A stretch of DNA of 49,930 nucleotides from Paenibacillus amylolyticus (GCF_003719335.1 NZ_RIAS01000024.1:1-49930); one strand, 5' to 3'; positions 32,915 to 41,657 are shown, counted from the first letter of the stretch. Numbers and translations are program-made. Notes: generated from the letters alone by a model not told the origin.

Positions 32915-33208
32915 TTAAATTAGAGGTACAAAGGTTAGCTCTTCTTCTCCGATCAAAATATGAATCCGGTGTTGGTCTTTATCATGGATCACCACACCGC
33001 TTCCAACCGGAATGACGGATTCCTCTCCAAGCGCGTAGAACAAATCCTCAGCCAGCGCTTCGTCCACCTCCAGCTGTTCCGGCTCCCCTAGTCTCCCCCA
33101 CTCTTCTGCATCCATTTCAAAGAAAACATAGCGATCCGGGATGCGTCCAATAGCCACCGTTAAATCTGTCAATATTCCTTCATAATCACGTCCATGCTTT
33201 ACGCCCAT
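32915..33208 (-). CDS. Hypothetical protein
   Basis: 97-residue acidic soluble protein. An alpha/beta pattern is visible: DLTVAIGRIPDRYVFFEMDA, an acidic helix (EVDEALAEDLFYALGE), then strands (GSGVVIHDKDQHRIHILIG, ELTFVPLI). No cysteine, signal peptide or membrane segment. I did not recognise a family. The ATG at 33208 has GGGAG ten bases upstream; the GTG at 33229 has no clear site. It is divergent from motA and separate from the pterin dehydratase gene. Regular codon usage and a good ribosome site suggest a real gene. Confidence 0.7.
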   Translation of the reverse strand: MGVKHGRDYEGILTDLTVAIGRIPDRYVFFEMDAEEWGRLGEPEQLEVDEALAEDLFYALGEESVIPVGSGVVIHDKDQHRIHILIGEEELTFVPLI

Positions 33209-33443
33209 TGACTTTTCACTCCCACTCACCTTGTAAAAGGCGGATTTGATCTTATTATACCTGAAAATAACCCTTAAAAAAAAAGCCCATCTGGTCGATA
33301 AATACTATACATGACCGTTTCATTCGTTTTCAGCAACCATGGAGGTTGCCAAACATGCAACGGATTGCGGCACAATGTTCGTCCGGAAGCCCGAATTCTG
33401 CCGCTTGAAAGGATTCAATTTTATCTCATGGATGAGGTGTATG

Positions 33444-34244
33444 ATGGAAATTTCAACGATTATCGGACTAGTTTTAGGTTTAGTCTCCCTTGTACTTGGT
33501 ATGTTTCTGAAGGGTGCTCCGCTGGTCAACCTCGTTAATAACCCGGCAGCATACGTTATTATCTTCGTTGGTACGGCAGGAACCATCTTTATGGCGTTTC
33601 CTATGTCTGAAGTTAAGAAGATTCCGAAGTTATTCGGTATCCTTTTCAAAAAGCAACAACTGATTGACCGCGTTTCTCTGATTGGCACATTTATGGACTG
33701 GGCTTCCACTACCCGTCGTGAAGGTTTGCTCGCTCTGGAATCAAAAGTAGAAGAGATCGATGATCAGTTCCTTCGCAGCGGCATGCGGATGATTATTGAC
33801 GGTAACGATCAGGAATTCGTCAGTGATGTACTGATGGAAGATATTCATGCAACCGAAGAACGACATCGCGGCGGCGCACTGATCTTCGCTCAAGCGGGGA
33901 TGTATGCACCAACACTCGGGGTTCTCGGGGCCGTTGTAGGTCTGATTGCGGCACTCGCCGACCTTAGTGACATGGAGAAGCTCTCTCATGCGATTGCAGC
34001 GGCATTTATTGCAACCCTTCTTGGTATCTTCAGTGGTTACGTGTTGTGGCACCCGATGTCCAACAAGCTGAAGCGGATGTCCAAAAAAGAGATGGAGATC
34101 AAGTTGATGATGGTTGAAGGACTCTTGTCGATTCAATCTGGCGTATCTACTATTGCCATCAACCAAAAGTTATCCGTATTCCTGACACCTTCCGAACGTA
34201 AACAACTGGAAGAGAAGGAGGGATCATCAGGTGAAAAAGGGTAA
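33444..34244 (+). CDS. motA: Flagellar motor stator protein MotA
   Basis: 266-residue membrane protein with four membrane segments: residues about 3-21 and 31-50, a large cytoplasmic loop with conserved charged residues, then about 145-200. Conserved prolines are visible in APTLGVLGAVVGLIAALADL and LWHPMSNKLK, which couple ion flow to torque. MotA and MotB form the ion-conducting stator. The ATG at 33444 is chosen with GGATGAGG upstream; the frame continues to 33339 without support. It overlaps motB by 14 bases. No other flagellar gene is in the window, as is common for stator operons. Confidence 0.94.
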   Translation: MEISTIIGLVLGLVSLVLGMFLKGAPLVNLVNNPAAYVIIFVGTAGTIFMAFPMSEVKKIPKLFGILFKKQQLIDRVSLIGTFMDWASTTRREGLLALESKVEEIDDQFLRSGMRMIIDGNDQEFVSDVLMEDIHATEERHRGGALIFAQAGMYAPTLGVLGAVVGLIAALADLSDMEKLSHAIAAAFIATLLGIFSGYVLWHPMSNKLKRMSKKEMEIKLMMVEGLLSIQSGVSTIAINQKLSVFLTPSERKQLEEKEGSSGEKG

Positions 34245-35049
34245 AAAACACGAACCGCACGAAGAGCATATCGATGAGAGTTGGTTGCTTCCCTATTCCG
34301 ACTTAATGACCTTGTTGCTCGCCTTGTTTATCACCCTGTTCTCTATGAGTTCACTGGATGCAGCCAAATTCGAGCAAATGGCCTCCGCACTAAGCAGTGC
34401 ACTCAACGGAGGGTCCGGCGTTCTGGATCACTCTTCAATGAATCCAACAGACTCCAGCACAGATCTAGGCAAAAACAAGGATATACCGAAGGAAATCACA
34501 AAGAAAACTCCTGCGCAGATTACAGATGCCCAGATGGCCCAAAAAGAACAGGAAGATCTAGAGAAGCTCAAGAAGCGACTCGACAAGTATATTGCTCATA
34601 ATGGACTATCAGACCAGCTAAACACGAAGCTTAACCAGTCTGAGCTCAAGATCACCATCAGTGATAAAGCGCTGTTCTCCTCTGGGCGAGCAGACGTGAA
34701 GCCTGAATCACGTTCACTGGCCAAGGCGATCTCCAGCATGCTGCAAGAGTTCCCTGAGTACGAAGTTGTCGTATCCGGTCATACAGATAATGTTCCCATT
34801 TCCAATAACCAATATAAGGATAACTGGGATTTGAGTGCAGATCGTGCTCTGAACTTTCTGAAAATCCTGTTGCTGAATCCTCAGCTTGATCCTTCCAAGT
34901 TCACACCTAGCGGATACGGGGAGTATCATCCAATCGCCAGCAATGATACAAACATCGGAAGAGCACAGAATCGGCGTGTAGAAGTGTCGATTATCCGGAA
35001 GTATCAAAGTAACAATACGAATGTAAAATCCGTGAGTGGCGGCAACTAG
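34231..35049 (+). CDS. motB: Flagellar motor stator protein MotB
   Basis: 272-residue stator subunit: a basic N-terminus, one membrane helix with the ion-binding Asp24 (LLPYSDLMTLLLALFITLF), a plug and linker rich in Lys/Gln/Asp, and a C-terminal OmpA-like peptidoglycan-binding domain (VVVSGHTDNVPISN, NWDLSADRALNFLK, NRRVEVSII). The start is GTG at 34231, with AAGGAGGG about nine bases upstream and inside the end of motA, giving coupled translation. Whether protons or sodium drive it cannot be told with confidence from the helix sequence. Confidence 0.95.
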   Translation: MKKGKKHEPHEEHIDESWLLPYSDLMTLLLALFITLFSMSSLDAAKFEQMASALSSALNGGSGVLDHSSMNPTDSSTDLGKNKDIPKEITKKTPAQITDAQMAQKEQEDLEKLKKRLDKYIAHNGLSDQLNTKLNQSELKITISDKALFSSGRADVKPESRSLAKAISSMLQEFPEYEVVVSGHTDNVPISNNQYKDNWDLSADRALNFLKILLLNPQLDPSKFTPSGYGEYHPIASNDTNIGRAQNRRVEVSIIRKYQSNNTNVKSVSGGN

Positions 35050-35076
35050 CAGTCCTCAGCACGGAATGAGTGTAAG

Positions 35077-35113
35077 ACCGTTCTCCATGAAACTGAAGGA
35101 GAGCGGTTTTTCT
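35077..35113 (+). terminator. Terminator after motAB
   Basis: ACCGTTCTCC pairs with GGAGAGCGGT (GU included), followed by TTTTCTC. Confidence 0.82.
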
Positions 35114-35160
35114 CTTTTTTGAGACGCGGGCATACGGGTATCCTTCTGTATTTAAACTAA

Positions 35161-35198
35161 AAAAGCATTGCCTCCTCTTACAAGGAAACAATGCTTTT
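35161..35198 (-). terminator. Terminator after rluF
   Basis: A perfect 10-bp AAAAGCATTG/CAATGCTTTT with an inner paired segment, followed by TTAGTTT on the minus strand. It faces the motAB terminator. Confidence 0.82.
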
Positions 35199-35250
35199 CA
35201 TTCACGCCAACGCTAAGGCAAGCCTTTGCCCCATTCATACTCAGCATCCC

Positions 35251-35952
35251 TTATTCCAGCGAATAGTCCAGTAAACTGCCCAGTTCTGCTTTTTCAGCAG
35301 ATGTAAGCTCCCGCCATGTTCCTGTTGCTTGCTCTCCAAGATGAATGTTCATGATACGAATCCGTTTCAGCTTGCGAACCTCATATCCGAATGCACTGCA
35401 CATCCGCCGGATCTGACGGTTCTTGCCTTCCGTCAGAATAATACGGAACACACGGTCTGTCATTCTAGTTACGGTGCAAGGCAACGTCATTTCCCCTAGA
35501 ATTTTAACCCCCGTACTCATTCCCTTAAGGAAGCTCGGTGTGATGGTGCGATCCACCGTCACAATATATTCCTTTTCATGACGATTTTCTGCTCTCAAAA
35601 TCCGATTCACGATATCCCCATCATTCGTCATCAGAATCAAACCTTCCGAATCCTTGTCTAGACGTCCGATCGGGAAGATTCGTTCATGATGATTTACAAA
35701 ATCAACGATATTTCCCTGAATATGTTGCTCTGTTGTACTTGTGATTCCCACGGGTTTGTTCAGCGCGATGTACACATGCTTTTTCTTCTCGCTAATCGGC
35801 TTCCCGTTAATTCGAACATCATCGCCTTCTTCTGCTTGACTGCCGAGTTCCGCCTTGATGCCATTAATGGTCACCTGACCACTTTCAATCAATTTGTCGG
35901 CTGCTCGGCGGGAGCAATAACCTGTCTCACTAATAAACTTATTAATACGCAA
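35251..35952 (-). CDS. rluF: 23S rRNA pseudouridine synthase, RluF type
   Basis: 233-residue RsuA/RluB/E/F-family enzyme. An N-terminal S4 RNA-binding domain (MRINKFISETGYCSRRAADK, INGIKAELG) is followed by the catalytic domain with the Asp in FPIGRLDKDSEGLI. ALNKPVGITSTTE, NIVDFVNHHERIFPIGRLD and NRQIRRMCSAFGYEVRKLKR match RluF, which modifies U2604 of 23S rRNA. It is 18 bases downstream of the histidine kinase gene in the same direction and has its own terminator. Specificity is inferred from sequence resemblance to RluF; RluB/RluE-like activity is less likely. Confidence 0.88.
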   Translation of the reverse strand: MRINKFISETGYCSRRAADKLIESGQVTINGIKAELGSQAEEGDDVRINGKPISEKKKHVYIALNKPVGITSTTEQHIQGNIVDFVNHHERIFPIGRLDKDSEGLILMTNDGDIVNRILRAENRHEKEYIVTVDRTITPSFLKGMSTGVKILGEMTLPCTVTRMTDRVFRIILTEGKNRQIRRMCSAFGYEVRKLKRIRIMNIHLGEQATGTWRELTSAEKAELGSLLDYSLE

Positions 35953-35970
35953 AAGGTCATCTCACCTCAT

Positions 35971-38310
35971 CTAGTTCTCTTCATCTGGTTGTTGTTCTTC
36001 CGCTGATGGATCTGCCTCCTGTAACTGTGTCTGCACTTCAGAAGCCGGCAGTTCAATAATGACAGTGGTTCCCCTATTCATAACACTCTTAATATCCATC
36101 ATGCCCTTATGGGATTGAATAATGCGCTGACTTACCATGAGGCCGAGTCCTGTGCCGGATTCTTTATTCGTGAAGAACGGCTCCCCAAGCTTTGGCATCA
36201 TTTCTTCTGGAATGCCGATGCCTTCATCCTTAATTTCAATTCTAACCCGGTTGGCCTGCTCATTAACCTTCAGCTTGATATGGATGCTTCCTCCATTCGG
36301 CATAGCTTCCATACCGTTTTTGAGGACATTGATGAATACTTGCTTTAACTGATTCTCTTCACAGTGTACCATAGCTGAATCTGATGATGCATGCAGGACA
36401 AACTCAACCCCGTGCAGATGAGCCTGACTATCCAGCAGTGAAATAACATCTCCAAGAATGAAACGAATATCTCGTTCTTGAAAATGAACCGCTTGCGGCT
36501 TGGCCAAGATCAGAAACTCTCCAACAATTAAGTTGATTCGGTCTAACTCGGATAACATCAGATCGAGATGACGATGGTTTAGCTTGTTGCTTTCCTGTTG
36601 CAACTGCAAGAAACCACGCAGTGTCGTCAGTGGATTACGGATCTCATGGGCTACTCCGGCGGCCAGCTGTCCAACTGTCGTCAGTTTCTCCGACCGTCTA
36701 AGTAGCTCTTCCATTCGATTACGGCTTGTAATATCTCTTGAGACACTGATGAGCGCTGTAATCTCACCAGCTTCGTCGCGTACAGGTGCTGTACTCACAC
36801 TGACTTCAACACGGGTTCCGTCTTTTTTCATCCAGATCGTTTCGTTAGATGTAATCGACATGCCTTCAATAAGCTGTGCATGCTGTTGCTTCATTTCCTC
36901 TTCCGCCTCAGGAGGAATAATCTTCAGCAAGCGTCCTTGCACCTCACGGCTGCGGAAACCATATAATTGCTCAAATGCACGGTTAACCCGTAGCACTTTT
37001 CCTTCAAGGTCTGTTATATGAATTGCATCTGCTGTTTGATTAATGATAGACTCCAGATGCTCCTTCACTGCCCGGTTCTCTTCATACATCTGTTTCAGAC
37101 GACTTGTATAGTGACCGAGATTGCGAATCATCGCATTAATTCGGTTGGCAAGCTGTCCCAGCTCATCCTTGCGCTTAATCTTCAGACGGAAATCAAAATG
37201 CCCATCCGCCACATCATTCACCTTACCCAAGATTGATTGGATGGGACGTGTAATGTAACCAGCAAGCAAGTAACTGCCAAAGATCACAATCTCCAGCAAA
37301 ACCAGAGATATCGAAGCATGGCTGACCAATTGTTCAGATACCATCGAGGATATTTGTTTGTAATCCATGACAATACTGATCACATAGGAAGATTCATTCG
37401 GTGTGAAAATTGGAATAAAACTTTTCAAAACCTTCTGATCATGTGTTTCGCTCACAAAGGACACATTCTGCCCTGTGCGAACAGCTCGTACCACAGCACG
37501 ATGGTCTTCATCTACCGAGCCATACTGATATGTACCAAAACGGATCGGTCTGTTGTTCAGTTTGCTAAAGTTGATATCTCTTCCATCATCGCTCATATCC
37601 GGGCTCGCAAACGTCAATGGATTAATACCTGTAATCTCCAAAATGGAGGGATTGACTTCACGGATTTTAGTTAAGATTTCATCCGGGCTAGAGATCTTCA
37701 CATAGTCATCTACTTCAGTATTATTATAGAAGGGGTTGATTATGTAATTTCTCTTTCCATCATGGTAATAACCCCAGATATCAATATCTGTAGGACTGGA
37801 GGTCGAATACTCGAAACCATCTGACCAGAAATGATCCAGCTTCTGCCCTTCGGGAATTGTTACCTGATGCTTCTCAAATAACTGCTTAAACGCCTGATAC
37901 CAGTACGTCATTGATTTCGTGGAGAGCCCAATCTCCCTTGGATCAGAGGACCGGTTAACCACGATGTCATCATCTGTCTGTTCCAGGAGTGAGATATGAG
38001 ATACACCTACTTTTTTACTCAAACGAACCAGTTCTTCATTGGTAATGTTCTTGATGTCTGGATCTAATTCTTCTGCTGCCATAATAGAAGCAAGCCACAG
38101 ATTGTTTCCGATCTGTCTTTTTACATAATCTGCACTGTACTGATTCTGTTCGACAGAAATTGCGATTTGCTTCGCTGTGAGTACCATCTTGTTCTCACTA
38201 TCCTGCCTCAGATTCTCTTCTGTAGTATAATAACTCAGTGCGATATTTAATACCAAAATAACAAGCACCGAGCACGACATAATCATGGATAATTTCGTTT
38301 TAATAGACAA
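35971..38310 (-). CDS. PAS-domain sensor histidine kinase, sporulation-kinase-like
   Basis: 779-residue membrane kinase. Order: TM1 (about 8-30), a large extracytoplasmic region (about 30-330, probably a dCache-type sensor), TM2, HAMP (TRPIQSILGKVNDVADGHF), PAS (IINQTADAIHITDLEGKVLR) with a PAC tail, HisKA with the phospho-acceptor His in VAHEIRNPLTTLRGF (about residue 560), and HATPase_c (N box NVLKNGMEAM, DEGIGIP, GTGLGLMVS). The HisKA box closely resembles that of KinA/KinC/KinE, which phosphorylate Spo0F. There is no partner response regulator nearby, as is usual for phosphorelay kinases. The TTG at 38310 follows GAGAGGTG. The upstream region contains DnaA boxes. Confidence 0.9.
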   Translation of the reverse strand: MSIKTKLSMIMSCSVLVILVLNIALSYYTTEENLRQDSENKMVLTAKQIAISVEQNQYSADYVKRQIGNNLWLASIMAAEELDPDIKNITNEELVRLSKKVGVSHISLLEQTDDDIVVNRSSDPREIGLSTKSMTYWYQAFKQLFEKHQVTIPEGQKLDHFWSDGFEYSTSSPTDIDIWGYYHDGKRNYIINPFYNNTEVDDYVKISSPDEILTKIREVNPSILEITGINPLTFASPDMSDDGRDINFSKLNNRPIRFGTYQYGSVDEDHRAVVRAVRTGQNVSFVSETHDQKVLKSFIPIFTPNESSYVISIVMDYKQISSMVSEQLVSHASISLVLLEIVIFGSYLLAGYITRPIQSILGKVNDVADGHFDFRLKIKRKDELGQLANRINAMIRNLGHYTSRLKQMYEENRAVKEHLESIINQTADAIHITDLEGKVLRVNRAFEQLYGFRSREVQGRLLKIIPPEAEEEMKQQHAQLIEGMSITSNETIWMKKDGTRVEVSVSTAPVRDEAGEITALISVSRDITSRNRMEELLRRSEKLTTVGQLAAGVAHEIRNPLTTLRGFLQLQQESNKLNHRHLDLMLSELDRINLIVGEFLILAKPQAVHFQERDIRFILGDVISLLDSQAHLHGVEFVLHASSDSAMVHCEENQLKQVFINVLKNGMEAMPNGGSIHIKLKVNEQANRVRIEIKDEGIGIPEEMMPKLGEPFFTNKESGTGLGLMVSQRIIQSHKGMMDIKSVMNRGTTVIIELPASEVQTQLQEADPSAEEQQPDEEN

Positions 38311-38489
38311 ATTTGTTCTTCACCTCTCGGCTTATGCCCTCTGGCGATATATGGCAAAACCTATACCCATCATAACGCTTGTATGACTATTTGAAAAGGA
38401 TAATCGCCCTTTGCCCGAAAGTTACCACTCTGGCTAAATAGATCGAATATTGTTGTTTGTTCACTTTTACATGAAATGTATCACTTAAT

Positions 38490-38558
38490 TTGTCCACAAA
38501 TCCACAGGGTTGTGGATAGTATGTTCATAACTATGTGATTAACTAATAGTTATCCACA
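38490..38558. promoter_or_regulatory. Cluster of DnaA boxes
   Basis: Three 9-mers match TTATCCACA with at most one mismatch: TTGTCCACA (38490-38498), TGTGGATAG as the reverse complement (38511-38519) and a perfect TTATCCACA (38550-38558). A fourth, AAATCCACA (38498-38506), has two mismatches. They lie within 70 bases in the divergent region between the histidine kinase and tadA. No dnaA, dnaN or AT-rich unwinding region accompanies them, so this is more likely a regulatory or DnaA-titration site than the origin. Confidence 0.75.
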
Positions 38559-38632
38559 TTTCTGTACACAACGTGTTAACAACCCGAATGTCTGTTCGCT
38601 GAATAAACGTTAATGAAGGGAGTTTTACACCT

Positions 38633-39133
38633 ATGAATGATGATTTTCACCAGCCTGATTTTACGGCATTGACTGAGGAAGAACTGCATGAATATTGGAT
38701 GAGGCAGGCTATTGCAGAAGCCCACAAAGCAGAGGCACTTGGTGAGGTACCCATCGGAGCCGTAATTGTACGTAACAATGAGATTATCGGTCGTGGGTAT
38801 AATCTGCGGGAAACCACGCTCGATTCTACTGCCCATGCGGAGATGGTAGCCATTCGTGAGGCAAGTGCGGTTATTGGAGCTTGGCGCTTACTTGACTGTT
38901 CACTGTACGTTACTCTTGAGCCTTGTCCAATGTGTGCCGGTGCGATTGTGCAATCCAGAGTTCCACGCGTGATCTTCGGTACCGCTGATCCCAAAGCAGG
39001 CTGTGCAGGGACACTAATGAATTTACTCCAAGAACCACGCTTCAACCATAGAACCGAGGTTATCCCTGATGTTCTCCGGCCGGAGTGTTCTTCCATGCTG
39101 ACGCAATTTTTTAGACGTTTACGTAAAAAATAA
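38633..39133 (+). CDS. tadA: tRNA adenosine(34) deaminase
   Basis: 166-residue zinc deaminase converting A34 to inosine in tRNA-Arg(ACG), essential for decoding CGC and CGA. The zinc ligands and catalytic Glu are in HAEM (His68, Glu70) and PCPMC (Cys98, Cys101). The N-terminus is extended by about 20 residues over the shortest homologues. An AAGGGAG before the ATG supports the start. In B. subtilis tadA (yaaJ) lies next to the SRP RNA and dnaX. Here some 34 kb separate them, with tadA on the opposite strand. Confidence 0.95.
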   Translation: MNDDFHQPDFTALTEEELHEYWMRQAIAEAHKAEALGEVPIGAVIVRNNEIIGRGYNLRETTLDSTAHAEMVAIREASAVIGAWRLLDCSLYVTLEPCPMCAGAIVQSRVPRVIFGTADPKAGCAGTLMNLLQEPRFNHRTEVIPDVLRPECSSMLTQFFRRLRKK

Positions 39134-39166
39134 TAAAAAAAAGTATAAGAAAGGATGTTTACTACA

Positions 39167-39739
39167 ATGGCACTCACACTATATGATACAGCTCATGGCA
39201 TAAGTCTTCGTTTAATCACCACCCAAGATGCACAAACCTATCTTGAACTGATTGAACTTACCCGCATCCCTTACCAAGCGGTTGAACCGGTTCGCGAAAA
39301 TGATTTTTACACACTTGAAGCTCAAACCCGGAGGATTGAGGATCGCATGCGAGCCGCTGACGAGGGTACCGGTTACCAGTTTGGCATCTTCGCGATTAAG
39401 GATGACCTTCTCATCGGGCAGGTTAGTCTGAACAATGTCGTACTCGGCGTTGCTAACTATGCAGATATGGGTTACTTCATCCATCCGGACTATCAAGGCG
39501 GTGGCCGAATGACTGCAGCGGTGAAGCTGGCTGTAGCCTACGGGTTTCGTGCTCTGAAGTTAAATCGGGTGCAGGCCGCTGTACTGCCATCAAACCAAGG
39601 TTCTAAGCGGGTACTGGAGAAAAACGGATTCCAGCCTGAAGGGATCGCTCGTAAATATTTGAAAATTAATGGAATCTACCAGGATCATCAAATCTACGCT
39701 GTGCTTGCCGAAGATTTGCACGATGAATCGCAGCGCTAA
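39167..39739 (+). CDS. GNAT acetyltransferase, RimJ/RimL-like
   Basis: 190-residue GNAT protein of the ribosomal-protein-serine acetyltransferase (RimJ/RimL) style: ISLRLITTQDAQTYLELIE at the N-terminus, then MGYFIHPDYQGGGRMTAAVK with the acetyl-CoA loop, and NRVQAAVLPSNQGSKRVLEKN GF-type motif B. The ATG at 39167 is chosen, about 12 bases after AAAGG; an ATG four codons earlier overlaps that site. It begins 33 bases after tadA and shares its direction, so co-transcription is likely. The substrate may be a protein N-terminus or a small amine. Confidence 0.88.
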   Translation: MALTLYDTAHGISLRLITTQDAQTYLELIELTRIPYQAVEPVRENDFYTLEAQTRRIEDRMRAADEGTGYQFGIFAIKDDLLIGQVSLNNVVLGVANYADMGYFIHPDYQGGGRMTAAVKLAVAYGFRALKLNRVQAAVLPSNQGSKRVLEKNGFQPEGIARKYLKINGIYQDHQIYAVLAEDLHDESQR

Positions 39740-39827
39740 GCCCATTTGCCTTGCCTCAGTTATTGTTCTAAATAATAAACACCACACCATTCCTTATGAA
39801 CCTCAGTAGTACGGTATTTATACAAAT

Positions 39828-39888
39828 AAAACCCGCCTGGATACTAGCAGGAAAAGAGCATTCTCTGCTTGAGTATCAGGCGGGTTTT
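39828..39888 (+). terminator. Bidirectional terminator, GNAT gene and lipoprotein gene
   Basis: AAAACCCGCCTG and ATACT pair with AGTAT and CAGGCGGGTTTT, giving about 17 bp with one bulge, and an inner AGCAG/CTGCT. Symmetric A/T ends allow termination in both directions. Confidence 0.85.
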
Positions 39889-39910
39889 ATTCATAGATCA
39901 GGTTTAGATC

Positions 39911-41005
39911 TTAATATCCGTAAGAGGAGTTCATCAGTTGCTCAAACTCTTCCATTGTAATTACATCGTCACCCGTCGGGATGTTGATTTTGAATTCAGG
40001 CTTTTCGTTAATCTTAGTGTATGTGTTCGAACCAGTGAAGGCCAATTTCATTTCGTCTTTGGTATCTTCCGGTTTGATCAGCATGTCAGCGACCATTTTT
40101 TGATAAACTGGGAAGTCGTTTTTATCCAACGCAAAATCGATGTTGAATGTGTTGATTGTCAGAACGTCTTTCAATTTATCCAGATCTTTAGCCATTTCAG
40201 CTTGATCTGTTTCAGAGATTTTCAAATCTTCTTTGGCTTTGTCGATATCTGCTTGGCTCAGTTGCAACATATCTCTGTACTCTTCTTTGGAGACAATATC
40301 CATCACTTTAGGAAGCGCTTTGGTTACCAGTACAGTAACAGCTTCTTTCACATTGTCATTGTTTACAGTGAACTGTACGACCTGCTTCGCATCTACACCT
40401 TCAGGCAACTTTGCATCTTTGGTATCGAGGTTTTTGAAGAACTTGGCTTCATCATACTCACCCAGTACCGCATCCATGATTTCGTTGCTCAGCTTTTGTG
40501 TTTTGGCAGCGTCCAGTGCATCAGGGTTAAATTCAGTACCCTCTTGCTCCGCCAATTTTTTCAAGTCAAATTCAATAAATTTGTTCACCATATTTTCCGG
40601 AATCGGGAAGAATGGGATGTTTGGAACTTTTACATACAATTTCTCTTTCGTCATCACCATAGGAATGTTAAAAGTCATCCCCATATCGCCTTTAAGCTCG
40701 ATGCCAACGGTCATCTCTGTCTGCATTGGCTCGCTTTGGTATACACCTGTGACATTCAGTTGTGCGTCTTTCAGCATGCTCATAAACTGGGTCATGCTTG
40801 GATCTGTCTGCGATGCATCACCAGGTTTATAGCTCAACTCATTAATCGTAAAGTTGGAACTCATTTCGTACGAAGTTAATTTAGAAGCATTTGCTGCAGC
40901 TGTCTTCAATGCCTCTTTTGGTTCTTGCTTGCTACTACATGCTGTTAAAGCCAAAGATACGGTTAACAACAACGTAAGAAGAAGCGCCCCCATGCGTTTA
41001 GTCAT
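39911..41005 (-). CDS. Predicted lipoprotein, DUF6612-like
   Basis: 364-residue lipoprotein. The signal sequence ends in the lipobox LTAC (Cys about 23 in LALTACSSKQ). The mature part is a large domain rich in Lys, Asp and Met with strand-like segments (SYEMSSNFTINEL, MQTEMTVGIELKGDMGM, LYVKVPNIPFFP). It resembles the outer-surface DUF6612/LppX-like lipoproteins of Bacillota, but I am unsure of the exact family. The ATG at 41005 follows GAGAGGAG. It stands alone, convergent with the GNAT gene. Role unknown. Confidence 0.78.
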   Translation of the reverse strand: MTKRMGALLLTLLLTVSLALTACSSKQEPKEALKTAAANASKLTSYEMSSNFTINELSYKPGDASQTDPSMTQFMSMLKDAQLNVTGVYQSEPMQTEMTVGIELKGDMGMTFNIPMVMTKEKLYVKVPNIPFFPIPENMVNKFIEFDLKKLAEQEGTEFNPDALDAAKTQKLSNEIMDAVLGEYDEAKFFKNLDTKDAKLPEGVDAKQVVQFTVNNDNVKEAVTVLVTKALPKVMDIVSKEEYRDMLQLSQADIDKAKEDLKISETDQAEMAKDLDKLKDVLTINTFNIDFALDKNDFPVYQKMVADMLIKPEDTKDEMKLAFTGSNTYTKINEKPEFKINIPTGDDVITMEEFEQLMNSSYGY

Positions 41006-41185
41006 TTGTTTCTCTCCTCTCGTGATAACCCCAAAAAAATAATTCAATACCAATGATATACCATCTCGACCGATACTGAAACCTAATTTGGGAAAATTGT
41101 GATTTTTCCTCTTTAAAATGGCTAGAAAGACCTATGTCAGGTACGGGATGATCTGACTGCTAGTCTTTCCATATGTATGAATACG

Positions 41186-41219
41186 CAAAAGCCCCCTGTT
41201 AGGTAACAAGGGACTTTTG
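41186..41219 (-). terminator. Probable terminator after sspP
   Basis: AAAAG..CCC..TGTT pairs with AACA..GGG..CTTTT with two mismatches and a four-base loop. It lies 60 bases past the sspP stop. The following T-run is short, so assignment is moderate. Confidence 0.5.
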
Positions 41220-41280
41220 AAATGAAGTGATTTTTTTATGTTTCATACTTATTTTATGCACGATAACATTACATTACAGG

Positions 41281-41433
41281 TTACCCCTCCGGATTTAGAT
41301 GATCCACATGGTTCTGATTCTTCACTTTTTTAGAGCCAGACAATGGTTCCTGCATGGAAGAACGCTTGGATGAATGACGTTGCTGATGGTTATCCTGAGC
41401 TTCGGGTACAGGAATTGCTTTTGGTTTACTCAT
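41281..41433 (-). CDS. sspP: Small acid-soluble spore protein P-like
   Basis: 50-residue, very hydrophilic protein. The C-terminal half, MQEPLSGSKKVKNQNHVDH, matches the SspP signature I recall from B. subtilis (EPLDGSKKVKNRNH). SspP is a minor forespore protein of unclear function. GAGGAGG lies about seven bases before the ATG at 41433, an excellent site. It is the last of three closely spaced minus-strand genes behind a sigma-G-like promoter (42020-42049), which agrees with forespore expression. Confidence 0.85.
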   Translation of the reverse strand: MSKPKAIPVPEAQDNHQQRHSSKRSSMQEPLSGSKKVKNQNHVDHLNPEG

Positions 41434-41455
41434 ATAAGTGCCTCCTCATCATAAG

Positions 41456-41632
41456 TTAGGAATGAGATGGATCTCTATCTTCCGTTTTGTCATGATTTAA
41501 TGCATCCTGATGGCGGCGATCATTGGAATCTTGCTGTAGTTGCTGCGCATGATGGCTGTTAACTACAGTCTGTTCGAGATCTTCAACAACATTTTGCAGG
41601 TTTTTATCCACGTCTGATTTGGCTTTAGTCAT
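41456..41632 (-). CDS. Small hydrophilic protein in the sspP operon
   Basis: Predicted 58-residue protein rich in Gln, Asp, His and Asn (TKAKSDVDKNLQNVVEDLEQ at the N-terminus; many His/Asp near the C-terminus), without cysteine or hydrophobic segment. The ATG at 41632 has AAAAGGGG about nine bases upstream; another ATG six bases earlier would stop after two codons. It ends 22 bases before sspP and starts 25 bases after the 113-residue gene. I do not recognise it. Composition and context suggest a further minor spore protein. Confidence 0.65.
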   Translation of the reverse strand: MTKAKSDVDKNLQNVVEDLEQTVVNSHHAQQLQQDSNDRRHQDALNHDKTEDRDPSHS

Positions 41633-41657
41633 TCCATTCGACCCCTTTTGGTTCGTG

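Noticed and set aside
38311..38632. Possibility that the DnaA-box cluster is the replication origin
   Set aside because: No dnaA, dnaN, recF or gyr genes are nearby and there is no long AT-rich unwinding stretch; only three or four boxes are present.
39938..40879. Plus-strand open frame of 313 codons opposite the lipoprotein gene
   Set aside because: Antisense shadow, Phe/His/Cys-rich; the minus-strand frame has a lipobox and ribosome site.
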